This document shows positions 1 through 6,063 of a stretch of DNA of 11,388 bases, one piece after another. The notes under the pieces were generated by a model that saw nothing but the letters and a program-made list of their open reading frames with translations, did not search any database and was not told the origin of the DNA. Source of the stretch: DAIRET01 sp036795455 (GTDB lineage Bacteria > Bacteroidota > Ignavibacteria > Ignavibacteriales > Ignavibacteriaceae); assembly GCA_036795455.1 (NCBI GenBank), contig DAIRET010000088.1, forward strand, positions 1 to 11,388, read 5' to 3'. A program made the translations under genes and the position numbers. Numbering within the stretch: position 1 is the first letter of the stretch; every line of letters begins with the position of its first letter.

Positions 1-100
1 AATTTACATCACTTACTACAGGATTTGTATTGCCTTGACTGAATAATCCTACCGTAAGAAGTGTTATTATTGCAAATATTTTTATACTTAGATTATTCAT
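1..100 (-). CDS. Partial secreted protein, N-terminus only (signal peptide)
   Basis: This is the start of a minus-strand gene whose remainder lies beyond the left edge. The ATG is at 100-98, and 33 codons are open to the edge, beginning MNNLSIKIFAIITLL and continuing through a hydrophobic stretch to a small-residue region (GLFSQGN) that looks like a signal-peptidase site. A GAGGA ribosome-binding sequence (minus strand, 109-105) lies 4 bases before the ATG and overlaps the TGA stop of the upstream gene (110-108), so the two genes are probably translationally coupled in one operon. The visible mature start, GNTNPVVSDVN, reminds me of secreted Ignavibacteria proteins that continue into formylglycine-generating-enzyme (SUMF1) type domains. 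That is recollection only, because the domain itself is not in the window. The start and signal peptide are well supported; the function is unknown. Confidence 0.7.
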   Translation of the reverse strand, partial: MNNLSIKIFAIITLLTVGLFSQGNTNPVVSDVN

Positions 101-107
101 TCTATCC

Positions 108-788
108 TCACTTCAATATTGTCATTTTTTGGGTGGCAATAAAGGGTTTTCCTCCTTTTACTGAATATGCCTCTATTCTGTAAAAATATACACCGCTTGA
201 TAAATTGACAGCATTAAAATTCAGGCTGTAGCTGCCGCTATTCTGCCTGTCGTTTACAACTTTTGCAACTTCTTTTCCAAGTGTATTATATATCGTTATC
301 TTTACATCAGATTCATTCGCCAATGTGTATGATATTGTTGTTGTAGGATTAAATGGATTAGGATAGTTTTGGAGTAACTGATATTCTTGAGGTGCTTCCA
401 CGCTTACCTCAATTGTCTTTATATAGCGGAATTTACCGTCTGTATCGGTCTGCTTCAAGCGATAGACATATATGCCTTTGCCTTCAAGAGGGTCGTGGAA
501 TGAATAATGCTTCTGTGAATTACTGTTTCCACTCCCCTGAACAAAACCGAGTACAATAAATTCAGATTCAGGATTTATTTCTGTGGAGTGAAGAGTTCGT
601 TCTATATAAAATCCATAGTTATTCAGTTCAGTTGCTGTAGTCCATTCCAGACTTACACCATGCGATTCAATAACTACATTAAAAGATGAAAGTTCGACAG
701 GGAGTGAATGAACTTCAGATTCTCCCATACCTATACCTGCGAATAGCTGGTATGAGATTAACAGAACCCAAAAGAAAAGATTCTTCAT
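108..788 (-). CDS. Small secreted protein made of a linker and a T9SS sorting module
   Basis: A 226-residue exported protein. Residues 1-18 form a signal peptide (MKNLFFWVLLISYQLFAG). Residues 29-130 are the beta-rich linker that normally precedes T9SS tails (PVELSSFNVV, EWTTATELNNYGFYIER, GSGNSNS, YRLKQTDTDGKFRY). Residues 134-226 are a complete type IX secretion C-terminal sorting module, with QNYPNPFNPTTT at 140-151, DVKITIYNTLGKEV, LSSGVYFYRI and a terminal QKMTILK. In this family such a module directs export through the outer membrane and is usually cleaved off. No catalytic or binding passenger domain lies between signal peptide and linker, which is unusual. I chose ATG 788 rather than the in-frame ATG at 806 because AGGAGT (793-798, minus strand) sits 4 bases ahead of it and the signal peptide then starts normally. 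The stop overlaps the ribosome-binding site of the next gene. The specific role is unknown. Confidence 0.88.
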   Translation of the reverse strand: MKNLFFWVLLISYQLFAGIGMGESEVHSLPVELSSFNVVIESHGVSLEWTTATELNNYGFYIERTLHSTEINPESEFIVLGFVQGSGNSNSQKHYSFHDPLEGKGIYVYRLKQTDTDGKFRYIKTIEVSVEAPQEYQLLQNYPNPFNPTTTISYTLANESDVKITIYNTLGKEVAKVVNDRQNSGSYSLNFNAVNLSSGVYFYRIEAYSVKGGKPFIATQKMTILK

Positions 789-792
789 AGAT

Positions 793-798
793 ACTCCT
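793..798 (-). promoter_or_regulatory. Ribosome-binding site that fixes the T9SS-protein start
   Basis: The minus strand reads AGGAGT, 4 bases (ATCT) before the ATG at 788. An in-frame ATG at 806 lies upstream of this site and has no comparable sequence before it, so the shorter 226-residue protein is preferred. Confidence 0.7.
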
Positions 799-954
799 AA
801 ATGCAATTGGACAATACATAATTATAAATATAAAAACATTTGCACATTGTCCTAATACAAAGTGTTTAACATAAACCACATTATTAAAGTATTAAAAGAG
901 ACACAAATATCCAAATCATTATAAGGAATGGTTAGAGGTTAGGAGGATTGATGG

Positions 955-979
955 AAGGGTGGGCTTAAAACCCACCCTT
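955..979 (-). terminator. Hairpin terminator, possibly bidirectional
   Basis: A perfect 9-bp stem, AAGGGTGGG (955-963) with CCCACCCTT (971-979), closes a 7-base loop. It starts 10 bases beyond the ancestral stop codon of the decayed T9SS gene (989), where a terminator for that minus-strand gene is expected. Neither strand has a long uninterrupted T run after the stem. The plus strand has TTTATT and the minus strand has CCATC, so termination strength is uncertain. Confidence 0.6.
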
Positions 980-988
980 TATTAAAAA

Positions 989-1599
989 TTACTTCATCAA
1001 TATCATCTTGCGGACTTGATTGAAGTGCCCTTCACCGCCTTTTTGTTTTGCAATCATTACATAGAAATATATGCATGAAGACAGCCCCGATGTGTTAAAT
1101 ATTACTTAATGATAGCCAGCATGCTCTCCTGAATCTTTAAGAGAAACTACTCTTTGTCCAATAATATCATAAATTTCTATTTTTACATCACTCTCAAATG
1201 GCAAACCGTATCTGATTGTAGTCGAGGGATTAAACGGATTAGGATAGTTTTGTTCAAGTATGAATTCAGTAGGAAGAGCCGTCTCTACTTTAATAGCTTC
1301 GCTATAGCTGAATATGCCATCATGATCTATTTGCTTTAGTCTGTAAAGGACATTACAATTTCCACTCCCCTCAACAAAACCGATTTTTACAAATTCATCC
1401 AAATTCTGAACGCTGCCTATTGACCGCTCTATTTCAAAACCAAAGTTACATATTTCGGTTGCTGTTTCCCGCTTGTGTACGGCGGTGTACTGCTCCCCGT
1501 CTTACTTACGTAACGTATTTGGGCGGTAAGAGTTGATGTAGAAAAAAGAAATATTATTATGCTGACAACGTAGAGAAGAATAGAATTAATTAATTTCAT
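989..1599 (-). pseudogene. Decayed T9SS-secreted protein, probably a former beta-helix protein
   Basis: Several parts of one former gene can be read in order. A signal peptide starts at ATG 1599 (MKLINSILLYVVSIIIFLFS) and leads to IRYVSKTGSSTPPYTS. The frame then breaks near 1470/1471. One restored T would read SWETATEICNFGFEIER and continue through GFVEGSGN and the sorting-module start EQNYPNPFNPSTT. An in-frame TAA at 1108-1106 stands where Lys is expected (HAGYH-stop-VIFNTSGLSS). The same frame then continues to RKMILMK and the ancestral stop at 991-989. Roughly 13 residues are missing at GSGNCN/VLYRLKQ (about 1350) compared with the intact neighbour, and the usual SSGIYFY reads SSCIYFY. 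The passenger domain is gone. From memory, proteins that begin YVSKTGSSTPPYTSWE in this group are parallel beta-helix repeat proteins; this is not shown by the sequence. An in-frame ATG at 1617 lacks signal-peptide character. Confidence 0.85.
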
Positions 1600-1810
1600 T
1601 ACTTTTCCAATAGGCATAAATGAAAGTTCAATAAATCCGGATTAGTTTTTGCAAAATTAGATGAATTGTACACTAAAATCAAATAGGGTAGAATCTTTGC
1701 TTAATTCCTGGATGCCAGGTTATTGGAAAGAGTAGAATAGAAAGGAACAAAAATTGATAAAAAGATTTGGCATTCAAAACATTTTTCTTTAACTTTGTTG
1801 CCTAAATTTG

Positions 1811-1838
1811 AATTCCCTTTGAAAAGGGGATTTTTTTT
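1811..1838 (+). terminator. Intrinsic-terminator-like hairpin upstream of tRNA-Lys
   Basis: The stem pairs AATTCCCTT (1811-1819) with AAGGGGATT (1824-1832) around a TGAA loop. It includes one G-T wobble, and the T run extends to 1838. It has the form of a plus-strand terminator, but no plus-strand gene is visible upstream, so it may insulate the tRNA from read-through or form the 5' leader of the tRNA precursor. The surrounding 1600-1849 stretch holds no credible gene. TAAATTTG at 1803-1810 fits the Bacteroidetes -7 element TAnnTTTG, but I found no well-spaced -33 TTTG partner. Confidence 0.45.
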
Positions 1839-1849
1839 GACAAAATGTT

Positions 1850-1921
1850 GGGCGCGTAGCTCAGTGGTAGAGCATCTGCCTTTTAAGCAGAGGGTCGGTG
1901 GTTCGAGACCACCCGCGCTCA
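1850..1921 (+). tRNA. tRNA-Lys, anticodon TTT
   Basis: All arms fold. The acceptor pairs GGGCGCG (1850-1856) with CGCGCTC (1914-1920), with one G-T wobble. The D arm is GCTC/GAGC (1859-1862, 1870-1873). The anticodon stem is TCTGC/GCAGA (1875-1879, 1887-1891), with loop CTTTTAA and anticodon TTT at 1882-1884. The variable loop is GGGTC. The T arm is GGTGG/CCACC around TTCGAGA (1902-1908). The discriminator is A1921. The 3' CCA is not encoded (CTT follows) and would be added by nucleotidyltransferase. The tRNA reads AAA and AAG codons. Confidence 0.97.
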
Positions 1922-1927
1922 CTTTGT

Positions 1928-1967
1928 AAAACCTTGTAAATCAATTGTTTACAAGGTTTTGTTTTTT
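1928..1967 (+). terminator. Intrinsic terminator of tRNA-Lys
   Basis: A perfect 13-bp stem, AAAACCTTGTAAA (1928-1940) with TTTACAAGGTTTT (1948-1960), encloses the loop TCAATTG and is followed by GTTTTTT. It starts 7 bases after the tRNA, a textbook position and shape for a rho-independent terminator. Confidence 0.88.
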
Positions 1968-1972
1968 GTACC

Positions 1973-1991
1973 CGGATTGATTATCAATCCG
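1973..1991. promoter_or_regulatory. 19-bp palindrome, candidate operator
   Basis: CGGATTGAT and ATCAATCCG are exact inverted repeats separated by one T (1982). The element sits 117 bases before the zinc-ribbon gene at 2108. Its right arm overlaps a possible -35 (TTATCA, 1981-1986) that is 17 bases from a possible -10 (TATAAC, 2004-2009). A one-base centre makes a protein-binding dyad more likely than an RNA hairpin. No regulator is identified. Confidence 0.4.
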
Positions 1992-2009
1992 ATTAATTTG
2001 AATTATAAC
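1981..2009 (+). promoter_or_regulatory. Candidate promoter for the zinc-ribbon/lemA/M48 cluster
   Basis: TTATCA (1981-1986, 4 of 6 to TTGACA) and TATAAC (2004-2009, 5 of 6 to TATAAT) are spaced 17 bases apart. They lie just after the tRNA terminator, which is the only place a promoter for the 2108 gene would fit. Sigma recognition in this phylum differs from the E. coli consensus, so this is a weak call. Confidence 0.3.
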
Positions 2010-2107
2010 CATGCCGCCGGAATAAAAAGTTAGATTCCGCAGTAGCAATTCTTTTCTTTCTTCAAATCCCTTTTTTTATTATGTTTCAATTCAAATTGTG
2101 AAAAAAT

Positions 2108-2509
2108 ATGAATTGTCCCAACTGTAACAACTTATTAATTATCTTAGAACTCAACCGGGTTGAAATTGATTACTGCACTTCATGCGAAGGAATCTGGCTT
2201 GATTCAGGTGAACTTGAATTATTGCTCGAAAATGAAGTCAGTCCCGAAGCATTAAATAATTCTTTCAGGGTAGACATTACTTCTACCGAGGCAAAAAAGA
2301 AATGCCCCATCTGCTCAAAGAAGATGGAGAAGGTTCTATTCGGTCAAGATGAAAAAGCAAGTGTTCATCTTGATAAATGTTGTTACGGACACGGGTTATG
2401 GTTTGATAAAGGAGAATTACACTCCGTAGCGCAGATTAGTGCTGCCGGTGAAGAGAAAAAATTACTGAATTTGTTAAATAAAATGTTCGCTTATAAAATC
2501 CAAAATTAG
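2108..2509 (+). CDS. Double TFIIB-type zinc-ribbon protein
   Basis: A 133-residue soluble protein with two zf-TFIIB-like ribbons. The first is at residues 1-40, with CPNC (Cys3, Cys6), CTSC (Cys23, Cys26) and the family signature EGIWLDSGELELLL. The second is at about 63-110, with CPIC (Cys66, Cys69), Cys91/Cys92 with His95, and GHGLWFDKGEL. Such small ribbon proteins bind zinc; their molecular role is generally unknown. The start at ATG 2108 gives the first ribbon immediately, but only A/T-rich sequence precedes it, with no Shine-Dalgarno match. It is first in a plus-strand cluster, with lemA only 9 bases downstream and an M48 peptidase after that. Co-transcription suggests a role with those membrane proteins, which is an inference from position. 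Confidence 0.85.
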   Translation: MNCPNCNNLLIILELNRVEIDYCTSCEGIWLDSGELELLLENEVSPEALNNSFRVDITSTEAKKKCPICSKKMEKVLFGQDEKASVHLDKCCYGHGLWFDKGELHSVAQISAAGEEKKLLNLLNKMFAYKIQN

Positions 2510-2511
2510 CA

Positions 2512-2516
2512 AGGAG
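2512..2516 (+). promoter_or_regulatory. Ribosome-binding site of lemA
   Basis: AGGAG precedes two consecutive ATG codons. The first (2519) is only 2 bases away and the second (2522) is 5 bases away, so initiation at 2522 is the better fit. The proteins differ by a single Met. Confidence 0.55.
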
Positions 2517-2518
2517 AA

Positions 2519-3076
2519 ATGATGACTGCTTTTATTATTCTTTTAGTGATAGTTGTATTCGTTGCAATATTTTTTGTTTCGATTTACAACTCGCTTGTAC
2601 GGTTAAGAAACCAGGTAAAAAACGCATGGTCGCAAATTGATGTGCAGCTAAAACGGAGGCACGACTTGATACCCAACCTGATTGAAACAGTAAAAGGGTA
2701 TATGAAACATGAAAGGGAGACACTCGAAAATATCACAAATGCGCGCAGTAAAGCCATGGGCGCCGGCACAGTACCGGAAAAAGCAAAAGCCGAATCGGAA
2801 CTTGCAGGTGCGATAAGCAAGTTTTATGTTGTTGTGGAAAATTATCCCGACTTAAAAGCAAATCAAAATTTCCTTGCACTGCAGGAGGAATTGACCTCAA
2901 CTGAAAATAAGATTTCTTTTGCACGTCAAGCATATAACGACCAGGTCCTTTTCTTCAATAATAAAATTGAAATGTTTCCCTCAAATATAGTCGCCGGAAT
3001 GTTCAACTTTAAACAGGAATCTTTCTTTGAACTTGAAGACAAAGCTGAAAGAGCCGTACCAAAGGTTAGTTTTTAA
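2519..3076 (+). CDS. lemA: LemA family membrane protein
   Basis: A 185-residue protein, the usual LemA length. Residues 3-22 form one N-terminal membrane helix (TAFIILLVIVVFVAIFFVS). The rest is the alpha-helical LemA bundle, beginning with the family hallmark YNSLVRLRNQVKNAW and QIDVQLKRRHDLIPNLIETV, then GYMKHERETLENITNAR. The C-terminal half has FLALQEELTSTENKISFARQ and the final FKQESFFELEDKAERAVPKVSF typical of full-length members. LemA proteins are anchored in the cytoplasmic membrane, and their biochemical function is unsettled. Adjacency to HtpX/M48 peptidases is a common arrangement, and here the M48 gene follows after 26 bases. The start may be ATG 2522 rather than 2519. Identity is strong; function remains open. 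Confidence 0.95.
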   Translation: MMTAFIILLVIVVFVAIFFVSIYNSLVRLRNQVKNAWSQIDVQLKRRHDLIPNLIETVKGYMKHERETLENITNARSKAMGAGTVPEKAKAESELAGAISKFYVVVENYPDLKANQNFLALQEELTSTENKISFARQAYNDQVLFFNNKIEMFPSNIVAGMFNFKQESFFELEDKAERAVPKVSF

Positions 3077-3102
3077 TTCAAACTATTTGCGGATGAAATA
3101 GA

Positions 3103-4338
3103 ATGTGGGAACAGATACAATCAAATAAGAAAAAATCCATCTTCTTAGTTATTACGATGGGGATTTTTTTGCTGATTATCGGAGCTTTGTTCGGTGAGTA
3201 TTACTTCGGTTACGATGGCTTTATGATTGGTGCATCGTTTGCATTTATCATTTTTATAATACTTTCACTTATAAGTTATTTTGCAGGCGATTCCATTCTT
3301 CTCTCCGTAAGTAAAGCAAAAGAAGTAACCGACAAATCAGTTCATCCGCAGTTATTCAATATTGTTGAAGAAATGAAGATTGCTGCAAGTCTGCCAGTAA
3401 TGCCGAAGATTTATATTATTAATGAAGCGGCTCCGAATGCTTTCGCTACCGGCAGGAATCCGAACAAATCAGCAGTAGCAGTTACTTCCGGTCTACTTGC
3501 AAGATTAAACCGTGATGAATTGCAGGGTGTAATCGCCCATGAAATTTCGCACATTATCAATCGCGATGTACTGTTAATGACTATTGCCGGTATAATGCTC
3601 GGCAGTATTGTTTTTATTTCGGAGATTTTTTTACGCAGCCAGTTCAGAATCGGTGGTTCATCTAAAAGATATAATAGTAACTCGAAAAGCAGCGGACAGG
3701 GACAATTAATTTTAATAGTCGTAGCTATTGCACTCGCCATACTTGCCCCCATACTTGCAAGGCTCCTTTATTTTGCAATTTCACGAAAAAGAGAATACCT
3801 TGCAGATGCTTCAGCGGTAAGACTTACGCGGTATCCTGAAGGATTAGCCTCGGCACTTGAAAAAATTTCCAGCACCGATCTTGATCTTCAGTCCGCAAGT
3901 AAAGTAACAGCACCGATGTACATAGTCAATCCTTTAAAAAAGAAAGGGATGAAACTTTCCAATCTAACAAGTACCCATCCTCCAATTTCGGAAAGAGTGA
4001 AAATCCTCCGCTCAATGATGTACGGAGCGAACTACAAAGACTATGAAGCGGCTTTTCAGAAAGCAACCGGAAAAAAATCAGTCATTCCTCCCGGTGTTTT
4101 AAAGGAAAACGTAAAAGCTGAAATACGGGAAGCCGGTGCTCCTATTCTAAATCTTGATCCAAAATCCGAGAAAAGAAATCTCGGCGATTTAATGATGACA
4201 ATGAACAATTTTCTTTTTATTGCATGCGCTTGTGGTTTGAAACTGAAAATCCCGCCCGGTTTCGGTACTAACAAACCGGAAATAACATGCACGAAATGCG
4301 GCAGAAAACATGAGATAAAAGTAACTCAGTCGGATTGA
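3103..4338 (+). CDS. HtpX-like M48 membrane metallopeptidase with C-terminal zinc ribbon
   Basis: A 411-residue integral-membrane zinc protease. Hydrophobic helices lie at about residues 13-31, 40-59, 154-176 and 200-224. The zinc site is HEISH at 146-150 (catalytic Glu147), and the third ligand is Glu231 in KREYLADASAVR, as in M48/HtpX enzymes that cleave damaged or misfolded membrane proteins. PNAFATGRNPNKSAVAVTSGLL (111-132) and STHPPISERVKIL (290-302) are further family hallmarks. The protein is longer than classic HtpX (about 290-300 residues). The extra C-terminus ends in a ribbon-like pattern, CAC (Cys375, Cys377) and CTKC (Cys396, Cys399). The start has only a weak GGATGA upstream. 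It is the last gene of the cluster with the zinc-ribbon protein and lemA. A role in membrane protein quality control is inferred from family. Confidence 0.93.
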   Translation: MWEQIQSNKKKSIFLVITMGIFLLIIGALFGEYYFGYDGFMIGASFAFIIFIILSLISYFAGDSILLSVSKAKEVTDKSVHPQLFNIVEEMKIAASLPVMPKIYIINEAAPNAFATGRNPNKSAVAVTSGLLARLNRDELQGVIAHEISHIINRDVLLMTIAGIMLGSIVFISEIFLRSQFRIGGSSKRYNSNSKSSGQGQLILIVVAIALAILAPILARLLYFAISRKREYLADASAVRLTRYPEGLASALEKISSTDLDLQSASKVTAPMYIVNPLKKKGMKLSNLTSTHPPISERVKILRSMMYGANYKDYEAAFQKATGKKSVIPPGVLKENVKAEIREAGAPILNLDPKSEKRNLGDLMMTMNNFLFIACACGLKLKIPPGFGTNKPEITCTKCGRKHEIKVTQSD

Positions 4339-4420
4339 AAAGAAAACTATCTTTTTGTTACAAACCACAACGACACGAACCTGCCATTTCGTTTGAAAAA
4401 AACTTTTTCTCCCTGTTTCC

Positions 4421-4464
4421 CGTTTCACCTTTCGCGTTTGACATTTTTCCGTTTCACATTTATT
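4421..4464. repeat. Three imperfect tandem repeats of about 15 bp
   Basis: Three consecutive units are visible: CGTTTCACCTTTCG (4421-4434), CGTTTGACATTTTTC (4435-4449) and CGTTTCACATTTATT (4450-4464). The shared core is CGTTTsACmTTT, and GTTTCC just upstream may be a degenerate further unit. They sit in the 242-bp T-rich gap between the M48 gene and sufB, which carries no credible gene. Confidence 0.6.
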
Positions 4465-4524
4465 ATCTGACATCCAACTTTTTCATTTTTTCTTTCTTTT
4501 TCAGCTTTTTTCGGAACTTTAATC

Positions 4525-4551
4525 TTGACTTTTTTGTATAGATAGTATAAG
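4525..4551 (+). promoter_or_regulatory. Candidate suf operon promoter
   Basis: TTGACT (4525-4530) and TATAAG (4546-4551) are separated by 15 bases, shorter than the ideal 17. They lie 30 bases before sufB in the only sizeable gap upstream of the operon. The core GTATAGATAGTATAAG is AT-rich with repeated TATA/ATAG steps and could also hold an operator, but I see no clean dyad. Confidence 0.35.
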
Positions 4552-4580
4552 TTTCAGTCCATTTTTTAAGAAAATAAGAT

Positions 4581-6029
4581 ATGAGTTCAACAGAAATACA
4601 AGATTTAGAAAAATTAGCGAATCAAGAGTACAAATACGGCTTTGTTACGGATGTGGAAGCCGATACAGTTCCGAAAGGATTAAATGAAGATGTTATCCGG
4701 TTAATCTCCAAAAAGAAAAATGAACCGGAGTGGATGACGGAATGGAGGTTGAAATCATACCATAATTGGTTGAAAATGAAAGAACCTCATTGGCCAAATG
4801 TAAAATATCCACCGGTTAATTACCAGGATATTATTTACTATTCCGCACCTAAAAATGTGAAAAAGTTAAATAGTCTGGATGAAGTTGATCCGGAGATTTT
4901 AAAGACATTTGAAAAACTCGGCATTTCTTTGGAAGAACAGAAAAGACTATCAAATGTAGCAGTTGATGCTGTTTTCGATAGCGTGTCCGTTGCAACTACT
5001 TTCAAAGATAAACTTGCAGAACTTGGGATAATATTCTGCTCTTTCTCCGAAGCACTTCAAGAACATCCCGACCTCGTGAAAAAATATATCGGAACGGTTG
5101 TTCCCACTACAGATAATTTTTATGCTGCATTGAATTCGGCAGTATTTACAGACGGTTCATTCGTTTACATTCCTAAAGGTGTTCGATGCCCGATGGAATT
5201 GTCAACCTACTTTAGAATTAACGCTGCAAATACCGGGCAGTTTGAAAGAACATTAATAATTGCTGACGAAGGTGCGTATGTAAGCTACCTTGAAGGTTGT
5301 ACAGCACCGATTAGAGATGAAAATCAACTTCACGCTGCCGTAGTCGAATTGATTGCATTAGACAATGCAGAAATTAAATATTCAACCGTTCAAAACTGGT
5401 ACGCTGGCGATAAGGAAGGAGTAGGCGGAATTTACAACTTCGTTACAAAACGGGGAATGTGTAAAGGTGCTAACTCAAAAATATCATGGACTCAGGTTGA
5501 AACCGGTTCTTCAATCACATGGAAATATCCCGGCTGTGTTCTTTTAGGTGATAATTCAATCGGTGAGTTTTACTCGGTTGCACTAACAAACAATTATCAG
5601 CAGGCGGATACCGGGACAAAAATGATTCATATCGGGAAGAACACGAGAAGCACAATCGTATCGAAAGGTATCTCTGCAGGCAAGAGTAACAATTCATACC
5701 GCGGGCTTGTTAAAGTCGGGAAAAAAGCCGAAGGAGCAAGAAATTTTTCGCAGTGTGATTCGTTGTTAATAGGAGATAAATGCGGTGCGCATACATTCCC
5801 GTACCTTGAAGTAAATAATCCTTCTGCAATAATCGAACATGAAGCAACAACTTCTAAAATTGGTGAAGATCAAATCTTTTATCTCAACCAGAGAGGATTG
5901 TCAACTGAAGACGCCGTGAACATGATTGTAAACGGCTATTGTAAAGAAGTGTTCCGGGAGCTGCCAATGGAGTTTGCAGTTGAAGCACAAAAACTCCTAA
6001 GTGTTAGTCTTGAAGGAAGTGTCGGATAA
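4581..6029 (+). CDS. sufB: Fe-S cluster assembly scaffold protein SufB
   Basis: At 482 residues it is close to the family size (E. coli SufB is 495). SufB is the scaffold subunit of the cytoplasmic SufBC2D complex, where the nascent Fe-S cluster forms. The beta-helix core is recognisable throughout: GSFVYIPKGVRCPMELSTYF (192-211), SYLEGCTAP (235-243), YSTVQNWY, QCDSLLIGDKCGAHTFPY (391-408), EHEATTSKIGEDQ (419-431) and the C-terminal EAQKLLSVSLEGSVG. Counting from the C-terminus, Cys392 and His420-Glu421 line up with the E. coli residues important for sulfur acceptance and cluster building (Cys405, His433/Glu434). Cys240 lies near the Cys254 equivalent. The ribosome-binding site is weak (AAGAAAATAAG). 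It is the first gene of the operon, and sufC follows after 34 bases. Confidence 0.98.
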   Translation: MSSTEIQDLEKLANQEYKYGFVTDVEADTVPKGLNEDVIRLISKKKNEPEWMTEWRLKSYHNWLKMKEPHWPNVKYPPVNYQDIIYYSAPKNVKKLNSLDEVDPEILKTFEKLGISLEEQKRLSNVAVDAVFDSVSVATTFKDKLAELGIIFCSFSEALQEHPDLVKKYIGTVVPTTDNFYAALNSAVFTDGSFVYIPKGVRCPMELSTYFRINAANTGQFERTLIIADEGAYVSYLEGCTAPIRDENQLHAAVVELIALDNAEIKYSTVQNWYAGDKEGVGGIYNFVTKRGMCKGANSKISWTQVETGSSITWKYPGCVLLGDNSIGEFYSVALTNNYQQADTGTKMIHIGKNTRSTIVSKGISAGKSNNSYRGLVKVGKKAEGARNFSQCDSLLIGDKCGAHTFPYLEVNNPSAIIEHEATTSKIGEDQIFYLNQRGLSTEDAVNMIVNGYCKEVFRELPMEFAVEAQKLLSVSLEGSVG

Positions 6030-6063
6030 CAATTTTAATTAGAAATTTAGAAAAGGGTCAAAA

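Noticed and set aside
941..968. Plus-strand mini-gene: AGGAGG, then ATG and four codons (MEGWA) ending inside the 955-979 hairpin, like an attenuator leader
   Set aside because: No plus-strand gene follows for almost 900 bases until the tRNA, so there is nothing to attenuate. The hairpin is better explained as the terminator of the minus-strand gene.
1701..1922. Minus-strand frame antisense to tRNA-Lys (contains AGGLEPPTLCLKGRCS)
   Set aside because: This is the well-known false protein produced by reading a tRNA backwards. It has no ribosome-binding site, and the tRNA explains the sequence.
1850..1990. tRNA-Lys as an integration (att) site
   Set aside because: There is no integrase, no direct repeat of the tRNA 3' end, and housekeeping genes lie on the plus-strand side. 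The TTGTAAA repeats belong to the terminator stem.
4189..4473. 94-codon minus-strand frame over the M48 3' end and intergenic gap
   Set aside because: It lies antisense to a conserved coding region, has no family features, and runs into the tandem repeats.
4335..4541. 68-codon plus-strand frame between the M48 gene and sufB
   Set aside because: It is mostly Phe/Ser codons from T-rich low-complexity sequence, overlaps the M48 stop, and resembles no protein.
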